Shown: one piece after another, positions 27,752 through 37,004 of the stretch
How the letters are laid out: every line of letters begins with the position of its first letter
Position numbering within the stretch: position 1 is the first letter of the stretch
NCBI RefSeq assembly: GCF_023101085.1
Contig: NZ_CP064703.1
Span: forward strand, 124,001 to 188,000
Length of the DNA: 64,000 nt
Origin: Bradyrhizobium sp. 170
GTDB taxonomy: Bacteria > Pseudomonadota > Alphaproteobacteria > Rhizobiales > Xanthobacteraceae
Reading direction: 5' to 3'
Notes under the pieces: generated by a model
Seen by the model: the letters and a program-made list of their open reading frames with translations, nothing else
What the model was told of the DNA's origin: nothing
Databases searched by the model: none
Made by a program: the position numbers and the translations under genes

Positions 27752-27960
27752 GCGTGCACAACTTCGGCCAGCCGCAAATCTCTTTTGCGCTTTCTCTTGT
27801 GCTTTCTCCTGCGCGTTCATCTTTGGGATCGGCGCATTCATGGCGCGTTCACGTGCCTGTCTCTAATTTCACGTTGGGAGCGACCGCAAAGAAGAAACGC
27901 GACGGGGACCAGCCGCAGAGCGGTTGAGGGCGCGCCGTCGCCGGTTAGGGAGGTTCATCC

Positions 27961-28590
27961 ATGACGATATCCGATCCCGGACGCGGCCTTGTCCGCCGTC
28001 TGGGCGTTACCGCTGCGGCGGTATTCGCGCTCGCAGCGGCATCACATCACCGCGCCGAGGCACTCTCGCTAGCAAGTCCCGGTACGGCGCCGTCAGCAAA
28101 ATACGCAACCGACGGACTGACGACCGAAGTTCAACATCGCGGCCATGGCGGCGGTGGTTTCCGCGGTGGTGGAGGCGGTGGCTTCCGCGGCGGTGGCGGC
28201 GGCGGTTTCCATGGCGGTGGCTTCCGCGGCGGCGGAGCGGCGTTTCATGGCGGCGGCTTCCGCGGTGGCGGCGCGGCCTTTCACGGCGGCGGGTTCAGAG
28301 GTGGTGGGATGGCGATCCACCGTGGCGGTTTTCGTGCGGCGCCGGTCTTCCATGGCGGCGGCCACCGCTTCGCACATCGTCACGCGTTCCACCGGCCTCA
28401 CGTCTTCCATCGGCCGCACTTCCACCACCGGCGCCACTTCCACAGCCGCTTCTACTACGCGCCGGCCTACTACACATACCCGGCCTACTATTATCCGCGC
28501 CGCTGCCGGGTGATCTTGACCTATTACGGGCCGCGCAAGATCTGCCGTCCGTGGTGGCGCCACCGCTATTACGCATACCGGTATTGGTAA
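27961..28590 (+). CDS. Exported glycine/histidine-rich repeat protein
   Basis: 209 residues. After a signal peptide and the shared head ALSLASPG...LTTEVQH come tandem Gly-rich units of the form FHGGGFRGGGAA (about residues 60-115), then a His-rich segment (HRPHVFHRPHFHHRRHFHSR), then a Tyr-rich stretch and a C-terminal globular-looking tail with two cysteines (YPRRCRVILTYYG, KICRPWWRH). AGGGAGG precedes ATG 27961. Architecture suggests a surface or periplasmic metal-binding or structural protein; the function is unknown. Codon-level repeats make this tract prone to slippage. Confidence 0.7.
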   Translation: MTISDPGRGLVRRLGVTAAAVFALAAASHHRAEALSLASPGTAPSAKYATDGLTTEVQHRGHGGGGFRGGGGGGFRGGGGGGFHGGGFRGGGAAFHGGGFRGGGAAFHGGGFRGGGMAIHRGGFRAAPVFHGGGHRFAHRHAFHRPHVFHRPHFHHRRHFHSRFYYAPAYYTYPAYYYPRRCRVILTYYGPRKICRPWWRHRYYAYRYW

Positions 28591-28606
28591 GATCAGGCTG
28601 AAACGA

Positions 28607-28635
28607 AACAGGCGCCCGGATGGCGCCTGTTTTTT
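28607..28635. terminator. Intrinsic terminator
   Basis: Ten-base-pair stem AACAGGCGCC / GGCGCCTGTT with a five-base loop followed by four further T residues; ends the Gly/His-rich gene and may also serve the minus-strand gene at 28662. Confidence 0.88.
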
Positions 28636-28661
28636 CGAGCGTGAAAGAATATCCGTCGAAC

Positions 28662-28868
28662 TCACCAATCCTTGCCTTCCCAAGGCTTGATCTTCCACGG
28701 CGTCAGCTTTTCCATTCGCCACTGTGCCCAATGCTCCGGCGGCCAGTGACTGAGACGTGACGTATCCTTGGGTGATGTTGGGAGATCGACGACGCGCGGC
28801 ATGACGCGGCGGCGCGACTGGCGCGTCAGCTCGCTGATCATATCGACGAATTCAGGCTTGTCCGTCAC
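28662..28868 (-). CDS. Short hypothetical protein
   Basis: 68 residues from GTG 28868, which has GAGGGA seven bases upstream; the frame is open ten codons further to a TTG. The protein is charged and Trp/Pro-rich at its end (HWPPEHWAQWRMEKL, TPWKIKPWEGKDW). No domain is recognised. It lies downstream of leuC on the same strand with a 100-base gap. It may be a genuine lineage-specific gene, but support is limited. Confidence 0.45.
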   Translation of the reverse strand: MTDKPEFVDMISELTRQSRRRVMPRVVDLPTSPKDTSRLSHWPPEHWAQWRMEKLTPWKIKPWEGKDW

Positions 28869-28967
28869 GGCCGGGTCCCTCGCGAAAGCGCTTCGCAAGG
28901 GACCATTCTGCGCCTTGCCTGTTAACGCGGCGTTTCCGGAACGCCTCGCTATCTAGGCAAAGCAGGG

Positions 28968-30374
28968 TTAACGCCAGTCCCTGATGTCGACGAAATGCCC
29001 GGCGATGGCTGCGGCCGCCGCCATGGCAGGCGACACCAGATGGGTGCGGCCTTTAAATCCCTGACGGCCCTCGAAATTGCGGTTCGAGGTCGAGGCGCAG
29101 CGTTCTTCCGGCGACAGCTTGTCGGGGTTCATGGCGAGGCACATCGAGCAACCCGGCTCGCGCCACTCGAAGCCCGCCTTGATGAAGATCTTGTCGAGGC
29201 CTTCGGCTTCCGCCTGCTCCTTCACGATGCCCGAGCCCGGCACGATCATCGCATTGACGTGGGCGTTGACGGTCTTGCCCTCGGCGACCTTTGCGGCCGC
29301 GCGCAGATCCTCGATGCGGCCGTTGGTGCAGGAGCCGATGAAGACGCGGTCGAGCTTGATGTCGGTGATCTTCGTTCCCGCTGAAAGTCCCATATATTTC
29401 AGCGCGCGGTGCTTCGACAGCCGCTTGGCCTCGTCCGCGATCTCATCGGGATCCGGCACGAAGCCCGAGATCGACACCACGTCCTCGGGCGAAGTGCCCC
29501 AGGTCACGATCGGCGGCAGTTTCGCAGCGTCCAGCCGGATCTCGTGGTCGAAATGCGCGCCTTCGTCCGAGCGCAGCTTCTCCCAATAGCGCATCGCGGC
29601 GTCCCAGTCGGCGCCCTTCGGCGACTTCGGCCTACCTTTAAGGAACTCGAACGCTTTTTCGTCCGGCGCAATCAGGCCAGCGCGGGCGCCGCCCTCGATC
29701 GACATGTTGCAGACCGTCATGCGGCCTTCCATCGAGAGCGCGCGGATGGCGTCGCCGGCGTATTCCAGCACATAGCCGGTGCCGCCGGCGGTGCCGATCT
29801 CGCCGATGATCGCCAGGATGATGTCCTTGCCGGTGACGCCGTCGGGCAATTTGCCGTCGACCACCGCGCGCATGTTTTTTGCTTTTTTCTGGATCAGCGT
29901 CTGCGTCGCCAGCACGTGCTCGACCTCTGATGTGCCGATGCCGTGGGCCAGCGCGCCGAACGCGCCATGGGTGGAGGTGTGGCTGTCGCCGCAGACGATG
30001 GTGGTGCCGGGCAGCGTAAAGCCCTGCTCGGGGCCGATCACATGCACGATGCCCTGACGCTTGTCGTATTCGTTGAAATACTCGACGCCAAATTCCTTGG
30101 CGTTATCCGCCAGCGCCCGGATCTGCTCGATGCTTTCAGGGTCGGGATTGGGTTTTGAACGGTCGGTTGTCGGGACGTTGTGATCGACCACGGCCAGCGT
30201 CTTTTCCGGCGCGTGAACCTTGCGACCGGTGGCGCGCAGGCCTTCGAACGCCTGCGGCGAGGTCACCTCGTGCACCAGATGGCGGTCGATATAGAGCAGG
30301 CAGGTGCCGTCATCGGCTTCGTGCACCAGATGGTCGTTCCAGATCTTGTCGTACAGCGTGGTCGGTTTGGACAT
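28968..30374 (-). CDS. leuC: 3-isopropylmalate dehydratase large subunit
   Basis: Aconitase-fold subunit carrying the [4Fe-4S] cluster of isopropylmalate isomerase (468 residues). The cluster cysteines lie in [11 protein letters not shown] and [20 protein letters not shown] and [15 protein letters not shown] are the other family signatures. ATG 30374 ([10 protein letters not shown]) has GGAG 13 bases upstream and matches relatives; an ATG five codons earlier is also in frame. It is the last recognised gene of the block ffh-rpsP-rimM-trmD-rplS-leuC but has its own 5' gap after the rplS terminator. Confidence 0.97.
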   Translation of the reverse strand: MSKPTTLYDKIWNDHLVHEADDGTCLLYIDRHLVHEVTSPQAFEGLRATGRKVHAPEKTLAVVDHNVPTTDRSKPNPDPESIEQIRALADNAKEFGVEYFNEYDKRQGIVHVIGPEQGFTLPGTTIVCGDSHTSTHGAFGALAHGIGTSEVEHVLATQTLIQKKAKNMRAVVDGKLPDGVTGKDIILAIIGEIGTAGGTGYVLEYAGDAIRALSMEGRMTVCNMSIEGGARAGLIAPDEKAFEFLKGRPKSPKGADWDAAMRYWEKLRSDEGAHFDHEIRLDAAKLPPIVTWGTSPEDVVSISGFVPDPDEIADEAKRLSKHRALKYMGLSAGTKITDIKLDRVFIGSCTNGRIEDLRAAAKVAEGKTVNAHVNAMIVPGSGIVKEQAEAEGLDKIFIKAGFEWREPGCSMCLAMNPDKLSPEERCASTSNRNFEGRQGFKGRTHLVSPAMAAAAAIAGHFVDIRDWR

Positions 30375-30664
30375 GAGCGTCAGCTCCAAAATGAAATTCT
30401 GTGTGAGCGGTCAAGCGCGGATACGCGCAAGCAACGGACGTCGGCGCAGCGTCAAGCCGCGCACGTAAGTTCCGACGTCGCCGAAGTCGCGAACCGTCCG
30501 AAGAACCGGCCGGGCAGGCGCGAGCGATCGTCGATGACGACGAGCTGGGCGGTGCCGAAGGCGGCGCTGGTAGGATCTAGAACCATTCTGAATTTCTAAC
30601 ACAGGGCGTGCGGCCGCCACAATCAATCGATTGGCAGGGCTGATCCCTAGATAGGTACCGGCAA
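30375..30664. other. Gap between leuC and the rplS terminator
   Basis: 290 bases holding the leuC promoter. A 44-codon frame on the minus strand (30452-30586, beginning MVLDPTSAAFGTAQ) has no clear ribosome site and no family resemblance, so I do not call it. I see no leucine-codon-rich leader. Confidence 0.5.
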
Positions 30665-30696
30665 CAAAAAAAGCGCGGGGCAGAACCCCGCGCTTT
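30665..30696 (-). terminator. Intrinsic terminator after rplS
   Basis: Stem AAAGCGCGGGG / CCCCGCGCTTT with a five-base loop; reading the minus strand it is followed by seven or more T residues. Confidence 0.92.
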
Positions 30697-30718
30697 GTCA
30701 CGTCCCATTCGGGACGAA

Positions 30719-31099
30719 TTACTCGCCGACAGCCGTAGCGCGGTCCTGCTTCTCGACGATGCGGGCCGACTTGCCGCGCAGCTGGCGCAGGTAATAAAGC
30801 TTGGCGCGACGCACCTTGCCGCGGCGCACCACCTTGATCGAGTCGATCATCGGCGACATCACGGGGAACACGCGCTCGACGCCTTCGCCGTAGGAAATCT
30901 TGCGCACGGTGAAGCTCTCGTTGAGCCCGCCGCCGGAACGGCCGATGCAGACGCCTTCATAGGCCTGCACGCGGGTGCGCTCGCCTTCGACCACCTTGAC
31001 GTTGACGATCACGGTGTCGCCGGGCCCGAATTCCGGGATCGACTTGGTCGCCGACAGTTTGTCGAATTGCTCTTTTTCGAGCTGTTGAATGAGGTTCAT
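30719..31099 (-). CDS. rplS: Ribosomal protein L19
   Basis: Large-subunit ribosomal protein at the 30S-50S interface, 126 residues. The start [11 protein letters not shown] and the core [19 protein letters not shown] and [14 protein letters not shown] are diagnostic. GGAG precedes ATG 31099. It closes the rpsP-rimM-trmD-rplS operon and is followed by a strong terminator. The C-terminus carries about ten residues beyond the conserved core ([13 protein letters not shown]), common in alphaproteobacteria. Confidence 0.97.
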   Translation of the reverse strand: MNLIQQLEKEQFDKLSATKSIPEFGPGDTVIVNVKVVEGERTRVQAYEGVCIGRSGGGLNESFTVRKISYGEGVERVFPVMSPMIDSIKVVRRGKVRRAKLYYLRQLRGKSARIVEKQDRATAVGE

Positions 31100-31202
31100 T
31101 GAAATCTCCATCGGCGGCGCGCCCGGCAGCGGGCTGCGCGACGTCCATCTATCCTGCCATTGCGCGGATTTGGCGCTCGTATAAGGCATCGGACCGCGCT
31201 TG

Positions 31203-31922
31203 TCACCCGTCTGTCGTGCTTTTTGTGGCTTTTTGGCCGGGCCCCGCGGCCCATAAATCCGGCCGCCGCGCCCGGGTCAGGGCCTTGGCTTCGGCCCGAC
31301 GCCAGGCCGCCACCTTGGCATGGTCGCCCGAGATCAGGATTTCGGGGATCGTCCGGCCCTCGAACTCCTGCGGACGGGTGAATTGGGGGTATTCCAGTAG
31401 TCCATCGGAAAAGCTTTCGTCCTCGCCCGAGGCCTGCTTGCCCATGACACCCGGCAAAAGCCGCACGCAGGCATCAATCAGCGCCATCGCGGCGATCTCG
31501 CCGCCTGACAACACATAATCTCCGATCGAGACTTCCTCGAGGTGCCGTGCCTCGATGACCCGCTGATCGACCCCCTCGAACCGGCCGCAGACGACCAGGG
31601 GACCGGGCCCGGCGGCCAGTTCCGCCACCTGCGACTGGGTCAATGGCCGACCCCGCGGGCTCATCAGGAGGCGCGGTCGAGTTTGGCCGGCATCCACGGC
31701 ATCGATCGCCGCCGCCAGCACGTCGGCCCGGAGCACCATGCCCGGGCCGCCGCCGGCGGGGGTGTCATCGACGCTGCGATGCTTGTCGGTGGCAGAAGCC
31801 CGGATGTCACGCGCCTCCAGCTGCCACAGGCCTGACGTCAGCGCCTTGCCCGCCAGGCTGACGCCGAGCGGCCCGGGAAACATCTCGGGGAAGAGCGTGA
31901 GAACCGTGGCGCGCCAGGTCAT
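31203..31922 (-). CDS. trmD: tRNA (guanine-N1)-methyltransferase
   Basis: SPOUT-class methyltransferase forming m1G37 in tRNAs, preventing frameshifts. The 239-residue protein shows [12 protein letters not shown], the linker-region [12 protein letters not shown] and the trefoil-knot AdoMet segment [14 protein letters not shown] followed by [17 protein letters not shown] 31922 lies ten bases from the rimM stop. Position in the rpsP-rimM-trmD-rplS order is standard. Confidence 0.97.
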   Translation of the reverse strand: MTWRATVLTLFPEMFPGPLGVSLAGKALTSGLWQLEARDIRASATDKHRSVDDTPAGGGPGMVLRADVLAAAIDAVDAGQTRPRLLMSPRGRPLTQSQVAELAAGPGPLVVCGRFEGVDQRVIEARHLEEVSIGDYVLSGGEIAAMALIDACVRLLPGVMGKQASGEDESFSDGLLEYPQFTRPQEFEGRTIPEILISGDHAKVAAWRRAEAKALTRARRPDLWAAGPGQKATKSTTDG

Positions 31923-31932
31923 ATCAAACCCA

Positions 31933-32457
31933 TCACGTGAGTGTCGGGGCGTCGTCGCCTTCGATTTCCTGCGGCAGCTCGATCACCACGCGGCCGCCGG
32001 CGAGATCGACCGTCGGCACGACCGCATTGGTGAACGGCAGCAGCATGGTCGGGCCTTGCGCCGGCGCAATTTCGATAATGTCGCCGGCGCCGAAATTATG
32101 GATCGCTGTGACGCGGCCGAGCGGCTCATTGGCGGCGTTGACCGCCGCCAGCCCGATCAGGTCGGCGTGATAATATTCGTCCTCATCGGTCTCGGGCAGT
32201 TTTTCGCGCGCGATATAAAGCTCGATGCCGTTGAGCCGTTCGGCATCCTCGCGGGTGGCGATGCCTTTCAGCGTCGCAACCAGATGATCCTTGGCCTCAC
32301 GGGCATGCGTCACCTCGAACTGGCGCGCGCCGTCTTTCGTCATCAGCGGGCCGTAATGTTTTACGGCCAGCGGATCTTCGGTGAACGTCCATAGTTTCAC
32401 CGCGCCGCGCACGCCATGCGCGGCGCCGATACGGGCGACGCAAATTGGTGCTGCCAC
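31933..32457 (-). CDS. rimM: Ribosome maturation factor RimM
   Basis: 30S assembly factor that binds S19 and helps mature the head of the small subunit. 174 residues from a GTG at 32457 ([15 protein letters not shown]), giving the usual N-terminal barrel and a C-terminal PRC-barrel with [16 protein letters not shown] and [14 protein letters not shown]. The frame stays open upstream to 32577, but that part runs across the rpsP end in another frame and encodes only a basic low-complexity peptide. The spacing from rpsP is about 19 bases. Confidence 0.93.
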   Translation of the reverse strand: MAAPICVARIGAAHGVRGAVKLWTFTEDPLAVKHYGPLMTKDGARQFEVTHAREAKDHLVATLKGIATREDAERLNGIELYIAREKLPETDEDEYYHADLIGLAAVNAANEPLGRVTAIHNFGAGDIIEIAPAQGPTMLLPFTNAVVPTVDLAGGRVVIELPQEIEGDDAPTLT

Positions 32458-32476
32458 CGTCGTGCGCCGCTTCGCT

Positions 32477-32809
32477 TTACGCCTTCGCGGCGGCTTCTGC
32501 GGCGGCCTTGCGCTCCTTGCGCGGCACGGCCTTTTCCGGGTTGTTGCGGGCGGGGCGCTTGACGATGCCGGCGGCATCCAGGAAGCGGGTCACGCGATCG
32601 GACGGCTGCGCGCCCTTGGCGAGCCAGGACTTGACCTTGTCCATGTCGAGCTTCAGCCGCGACTCATTGTCCTTCGGCAGCAGCGGATTGAAATGGCCGA
32701 GACGCTCGATGAAGCGGCCGTCGCGCGGAAAGCGCGAGTCGGCGACGACGACGTGATAGACCGGACGCTTCTTGGTGCCTGCGCGAGCGAGGCGGATAAC
32801 GACTGACAT
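32477..32809 (-). CDS. rpsP: Ribosomal protein S16
   Basis: Small-subunit protein, 110 residues, with the opening [20 protein letters not shown] and [11 protein letters not shown]. The C-terminal 25 residues are an Ala/Lys-rich extension ([11 protein letters not shown]), usual in this order of bacteria. First gene of rpsP-rimM-trmD-rplS; the repeat at 32891-33008 separates it from ffh, so it probably has its own promoter in the 82 bases before it as well as read-through. Confidence 0.97.
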   Translation of the reverse strand: MSVVIRLARAGTKKRPVYHVVVADSRFPRDGRFIERLGHFNPLLPKDNESRLKLDMDKVKSWLAKGAQPSDRVTRFLDAAGIVKRPARNNPEKAVPRKERKAAAEAAAKA

Positions 32810-32890
32810 TTGGTTCTCCTGTTAAATGTAAAACTCAGTGATTTGAACGGTGCGAATTGGCGTCATTGCGAGAGGGTCTTGCCTCGCCTG

Positions 32891-33008
32891 TCATGCCCCG
32901 CGAAGGCGGGGCATCCAGTAATCGCAGGCGGTAGCGATTGAACCGAGGGAGCGCGGCGTACTGGATCGTCCGCCCCAGTGCGCAATTGCGCACAAGGCGG
33001 ACGATGAC
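32891..33008. repeat. Palindromic intergenic repeat, family D (paired arms)
   Basis: Contains CGCGAAGGCGGGGCATCCAG and, at the other end, the palindrome GTGCGCAATTGCGCAC. Copies at 34626-34746, 40058-40176 and 59178-59278. Here it sits between ffh and rpsP within a same-strand block. Confidence 0.85.
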
Positions 33009-33027
33009 GGCGCGTGTTGGTAAGAGG

Positions 33028-34575
33028 TCATTTCTTCTTCCCCGGAAAGCCGCCGAGGCCCGGCAGGGTCGGCTTGCCACTGAGCCCGGTAAGTCCTGGC
33101 ACGTTGGGCAGGCCCTGACGCAGGCCGACGGGAAGATCCTTCGGCAAATTCGGCAGGCCGCCGCCGGCGCCGCCCTGCATCTTTTCCGCCATCGCCTTCA
33201 TCTCTTCCGGCGAGGGCGGCTTCATGCCGCCGCCAAACCCCATCGCCTGCGCGATGCCGGCCATCGGGCCGCGCTTGCCCGAACCCATGGCCTTCATCAT
33301 GTCGGCCATGTTCCGGTGCATCTTCAGCAGCTTGTTGACTTCCTGGACCTCCAGGCCGGCGCCGGCGGCGATGCGCTTCTTGCGGCTGGCCTTGAGGATA
33401 TCGGGATTCTTGCGCTCCTGCCGCGTCATCGAATCGATCACCGCGACCTGACGCTTGAGGATCTTGTCGTCGATCCCGGCGGCGGCGATCTGGTTTTTCA
33501 TCTTGGCAACGCCGGGCATCATGCCCATCAACCCGCTGATGCCGCCCATGTTCGCCATCTGCAGCAACTGCTCGCGCATGTCGGTCAGGTCGAACTGGCC
33601 CTTGCGCATCCGCTCGGCGGTGCGCGCCGCTTTTTCAGCGTCGATATTCGCCGCGGCACGCTCGACCAGCGAGACCACGTCGCCCATGCCGAGAATGCGG
33701 CCGGCGATCCGGCTCGGGTGAAAATCTTCCAGCGCGTCGGTCTTTTCGCCGGTGCCGATCAGCTTGATCGGCTTGCCGGTCACCGCGCGCATCGACAGCG
33801 CGGCGCCGCCGCGGCCGTCGCCGTCGACCCGCGTCAGAACGATGCCGGTCAGGCCGACGCGCTGATCGAAGGCGCGCGCGAGATTGACCGCGTCCTGACC
33901 GGTCAGCGAGTCCGCGACCAGCAGCACTTCATGCGGATTGGCCGTGGTTTTGATTTCCGCGGCCTCGCTCATCATCTCTTCGTCGAGCGTGGTGCGGCCG
34001 GCGGTGTCGAGCAACACCACGTCGTAGCCGCCGAGCTTGCCGGCTTCGATGGCGCGCTTGGCGATCTGCGCCGGCTTCTGGCCGGCCACGATCGGCAGCG
34101 TCGGGATGTCGAGGTCGCGCCCCAGCACGGCCAATTGCTCCATCGCCGCCGGGCGGTAGATGTCGAGCGAGGCCATCAGCACCTTGCGCTTGTCGCGCTG
34201 GGTCATGCGGCGGGCGAGTTTTGCGGTGGTGGTGGTTTTGCCGGAGCCCTGCAGGCCGACCATCATGATGGCGACCGGCGGCACCGCATTGAGATCGATG
34301 GTCTGGCCGTCGGAACCAAGCGTGGCGACCAGCTCGTCATGGACGATCTTGACCACCATCTGGCCGGGGGTGACCGACTTGACGACGGTGGCGCCGACCG
34401 CCTGCTCGCGGACGCGGTCGATGAAACCTCTGACAACGTCGAGCGAGACGTCGGCTTCCAGCAGCGCGCGGCGCACCTCGCGCATCGCGGCGTCGACGTC
34501 GGCCTCCGACAGCGAACCGCGGCCCGTCAGCCGATCGAGTATCCCACCAAGCTTTTCCGACAGATTGTCGAACAA
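33028..34575 (-). CDS. ffh: Signal recognition particle protein
   Basis: SRP54 GTPase that captures signal sequences on nascent chains and delivers them to FtsY (gene at 41008). The 515-residue protein has the N domain, the P-loop GLQGSGKTTTTAKLA near residue 107, DTAGR, the TRVDGDGRGGAA segment of the G domain, and a methionine-rich M domain (MANMGGISGLMGMMPG) with the RNA-binding SMTRQERKNPDIL. The C-terminus is a glycine/proline-rich tail ending PGKKK. Confidence 0.98.
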   Translation of the reverse strand: MFDNLSEKLGGILDRLTGRGSLSEADVDAAMREVRRALLEADVSLDVVRGFIDRVREQAVGATVVKSVTPGQMVVKIVHDELVATLGSDGQTIDLNAVPPVAIMMVGLQGSGKTTTTAKLARRMTQRDKRKVLMASLDIYRPAAMEQLAVLGRDLDIPTLPIVAGQKPAQIAKRAIEAGKLGGYDVVLLDTAGRTTLDEEMMSEAAEIKTTANPHEVLLVADSLTGQDAVNLARAFDQRVGLTGIVLTRVDGDGRGGAALSMRAVTGKPIKLIGTGEKTDALEDFHPSRIAGRILGMGDVVSLVERAAANIDAEKAARTAERMRKGQFDLTDMREQLLQMANMGGISGLMGMMPGVAKMKNQIAAAGIDDKILKRQVAVIDSMTRQERKNPDILKASRKKRIAAGAGLEVQEVNKLLKMHRNMADMMKAMGSGKRGPMAGIAQAMGFGGGMKPPSPEEMKAMAEKMQGGAGGGLPNLPKDLPVGLRQGLPNVPGLTGLSGKPTLPGLGGFPGKKK

Positions 34576-34625
34576 TGCCGTTGTCCTCTGTCCTGCCGTT
34601 TGCAGGCGCTGCCTTAGTTCACCAC

Positions 34626-34746
34626 CGTCATACCCCGCGAAGGCGGGCTATCCAGTACGCCGCAGCCTCTCGGTTCAATCCGAGCTGCTCTGGGAGACTG
34701 GATCACCCGCTCCAGTGCGCAATTGCGCACAAGGCGGGTGATGACG
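34626..34746. repeat. Palindromic intergenic repeat, family D (paired arms)
   Basis: Same element as 32891-33008, here just upstream of ffh; includes GTGCGCAATTGCGCAC. Confidence 0.85.
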
Positions 34747-35099
34747 ACCTAGATATGTCCCGGCGGAACACGCCAAAACGATCGTCCAAACACTTTCGCG
34801 CCCGAGGGCGCATCGCGCTGTCGGGCGTTGGCCTCCGGTCTCATGGGCCGGGCGGCGGGTCGAAAAGAACGTCTTTCCGAGAAAGTGGGCGGGTTAAACG
34901 CCCGGAGGGAGCGAAAGTCAAGGAGAAACTAGGGCATAATGCCCTACGGTTGAGGCGTAAGGCTTTGACATGGTTCTGTTTTTGATGATCAAGGTGGCCG
35001 GGCGAACGGGCTTCCTTTCGCCGCAGGTTCAAAGTTCAACCCGCACACGCCATATAACGCCCCATGCCCTTCGTTCTCTCCCGCCTATCGTGATCCCCC
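34747..35099. other. Gene-free stretch with a possible small basic frame
   Basis: 353 bases between divergent ffh and the MBL-fold gene. A plus-strand frame from ATG 34755 encodes about 76 residues, strongly Arg/Lys-rich (MSRRNTPKRSSKHFRARGR), without a ribosome site or recognisable family. An inverted repeat AGGGCATAATGCCCT lies near 34931. I can support neither a protein nor an RNA here. Confidence 0.35.
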
Positions 35100-36164
35100 G
35101 TGCTCATCAGCCGCCGCCGTGTTTTTGGACTGCTCGCTGGGGCCGCCGCGGCCGTTGGCGTTCCCTCGATCTGGATCAGCAACATGAAAACCTATGACGG
35201 CCCCGTCTCCGACCATTTCGACGGAACCCGCTTCTTCGATCCCGACGGGGTGCCGCCGAAATCATTGGCCGAGGTGCTGCGCTGGCAGTTCGGCACCGAC
35301 CGCAAGCGTGCGAGCTGGCCGGATTGGGTGCCGAACACGCACAGCGATACGCCGCCGCCGCGTGTTTCCGGCGACAAGGTGCGGCTGTCGTTTGTCGGCC
35401 ATGTCTCTTGGCTAATCCAGACCCGGGATCTCAACATCCTCATCGATCCCGTGTGGTCGATGCGGGCCTCGCCGGTTTCCTTTGCCGGGCCGCACCGGCA
35501 CAACGATCCCGGCATCGCCTTCGACGCGCTGCCCAAGATCGACGTCGTGCTGGTGTCGCACGGTCATTACGACCATCTCGACATCGCGACGCTATCGAAG
35601 CTGTCGGCAAAATTTTCGCCGCGCGTGATCACGCCGCTCGGCAATGATGCCACCATGCGCGACACGGACGCAGCGATCAAAGCCGAAGGGTTCGACTGGC
35701 AGGACCGTGTCGAGCTCGGCAATGGCATCGCGGTGACGCTGGTGCCGACGCGGCACTGGTCGGCGCGCGGACTGTTCGACCGCAACAAGGCGCTGTGGGC
35801 GAGTTTCGTGCTGGAGACGCCCGCGGGAAAAATCTACATCGTCTGCGATTCCGGCTACGGCGAGGGTAAGCATTTCCGCCGCGTGGCCGAGAAGCATGGG
35901 CCGCTGCGGCTGGCGATCTTGCCGATCGGCGCCTATGAGCCGCGCTGGTTCATGAAGGATCAACACATGAATCCGTCGGACGCGGTGAAGGCGCTCGCCG
36001 ATTGCGGCGCCGAGCAAGCGCTGGCGCATCATCACGGTACGTTCCAGCTCACGGATGAGGCGATCGACGCGCCGGTGAACGCGTTGGCCGATGCGCTCAA
36101 GGAAGCGAAGATCCCGCCCGAGCGGTTCGCGGCGCTGAAGCCGGGGCAGGTGTACGAGATCTAG
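35100..36164 (+). CDS. MBL-fold metal-dependent hydrolase (NAPE-PLD-like)
   Basis: 354-residue metallo-beta-lactamase-fold protein of the UlaG/NAPE-PLD-like group. The metal site SHGHYDHLD lies near residue 158; further ligands are likely in TRHWSARG, CDSGYG and AHHHGTF. The N-terminus MLISRRRVFGLLAGAAAAVG resembles a twin-arginine or lipoprotein-type export signal, so it probably acts outside the cytoplasm. The start is GTG 35100 with no good ribosome site; ATG 35184 would lose the signal. The substrate is unknown, perhaps a phosphodiester or lactone. Confidence 0.82.
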   Translation: MLISRRRVFGLLAGAAAAVGVPSIWISNMKTYDGPVSDHFDGTRFFDPDGVPPKSLAEVLRWQFGTDRKRASWPDWVPNTHSDTPPPRVSGDKVRLSFVGHVSWLIQTRDLNILIDPVWSMRASPVSFAGPHRHNDPGIAFDALPKIDVVLVSHGHYDHLDIATLSKLSAKFSPRVITPLGNDATMRDTDAAIKAEGFDWQDRVELGNGIAVTLVPTRHWSARGLFDRNKALWASFVLETPAGKIYIVCDSGYGEGKHFRRVAEKHGPLRLAILPIGAYEPRWFMKDQHMNPSDAVKALADCGAEQALAHHHGTFQLTDEAIDAPVNALADALKEAKIPPERFAALKPGQVYEI

Positions 36165-36169
36165 CCGCT

Positions 36170-36292
36170 CGTCGTCCCTGCGAAAGCAGGGACCCATAGC
36201 CACCGTTGCTGATTGTTTGGAAAAGCTGGAGCTCCAGCTCGGCCTAACCACAAAGTCCTGTGGTTATGGGTCCCTGCTTTCGCAGGGACGAC
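36170..36292. repeat. Palindromic intergenic repeat, family B (paired arms)
   Basis: CGTCGTCCCTGCGAAAGCAG and its complement at the ends; fills the gap between two converging genes. Confidence 0.85.
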
Positions 36293-36297
36293 AGCAA

Positions 36298-36999
36298 TTA
36301 CTGCGCGGCCTTGATCGCCCAGGACACGCTCACCGTCACTGAAAGCGTCTCCTCGCCTTGCGCGACCGGTGCGCCGGCGGCCATGGGCGCGGCCACCTTG
36401 CCGCGATATAGCGGCACGGGCGCGCCTTCCTCGGAAATGCTGATCGGCTCGCCGAGTGTCACGCCGGCAGCCTTGGCGTAGATCTCCGCCTTGCGGCGCG
36501 CATCCGCGATCGCCTTCTCGCGGGCCTCGTCCAGAAATTTTGACGCCTGCGTTACCGTGAAATTGATGCCGCCGATCTCGTTGGCGCCGGCGCCCACCAG
36601 CACGTCGATCACGTTCGCGACCTTGGTCACATCGCGAATCCTGACCGTGACACGATTGCTGGCGCGGAAGCTGACGATACCTGTTGCGCGCTCCGCGGCT
36701 TTGGACGGCGTCGCAAATTGCGGCTGCAGCGACAGCCGCGAGGTCTGGTAGTCCTTTTCCTCGATGCCGGCGCCCTTGAGCGCCAGCAGCACCTTGCCCA
36801 TCGCCGCGTTATTGGCATCCGACGCCTCGCGCGCGGTCTTGGCGTCCGACGTCACGCCGCCGTCGATCTGGGCCTGATCGGGCGCCACCGACACGTTCGC
36901 TTCGCCGGTCACGGAAATCGCAGGCGGCGGCATTGTCTGCGCCAGCGCGGGCGCGGCGAGCAGTGCAGCGGCAACGACAAGGCCGAACGGACGCTTCAT
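36298..36999 (-). CDS. Exported SIMPL-domain (DUF541) protein
   Basis: 233 residues with a signal peptide (cleavage near ALAQT) and one SIMPL domain. Typical features are the opening ISVTGEANVSVAPDQAQI and the paired-helix segment ARRKAEIYAKAAGVTLGEPISISEE. Such proteins are periplasmic or outer-membrane associated, act in stress tolerance and have no known enzyme activity. ATG 36999 has GAGG 12 bases upstream. The preceding gene ends five bases before this start, so both are co-translated. Confidence 0.83.
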   Translation of the reverse strand: MKRPFGLVVAAALLAAPALAQTMPPPAISVTGEANVSVAPDQAQIDGGVTSDAKTAREASDANNAAMGKVLLALKGAGIEEKDYQTSRLSLQPQFATPSKAAERATGIVSFRASNRVTVRIRDVTKVANVIDVLVGAGANEIGGINFTVTQASKFLDEAREKAIADARRKAEIYAKAAGVTLGEPISISEEGAPVPLYRGKVAAPMAAGAPVAQGEETLSVTVSVSWAIKAAQ

Positions 37000-37004
37000 G
37001 CCGA

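Noticed and set aside
30452..30586. 44-codon frame upstream of leuC, possible leader peptide
   Set aside because: No run of leucine codons, no terminator/antiterminator pair and no good ribosome site.
32458..32577. N-terminal extension of RimM
   Set aside because: The extra 40 codons overlap the end of rpsP in another frame and encode an Arg/Pro-rich peptide absent from the family.
32938..34617. 559-codon plus-strand frame
   Set aside because: A shadow of ffh running through two family D repeats; His/Asp-rich with no family resemblance.
34980..35040. Possible tRNA-like sequence (GGTGGCCGGGCGAACGGGCTTC)-type stretch
   Set aside because: A first impression of a tRNA 3' half did not hold: no matching acceptor stem or anticodon arm could be built on either strand.
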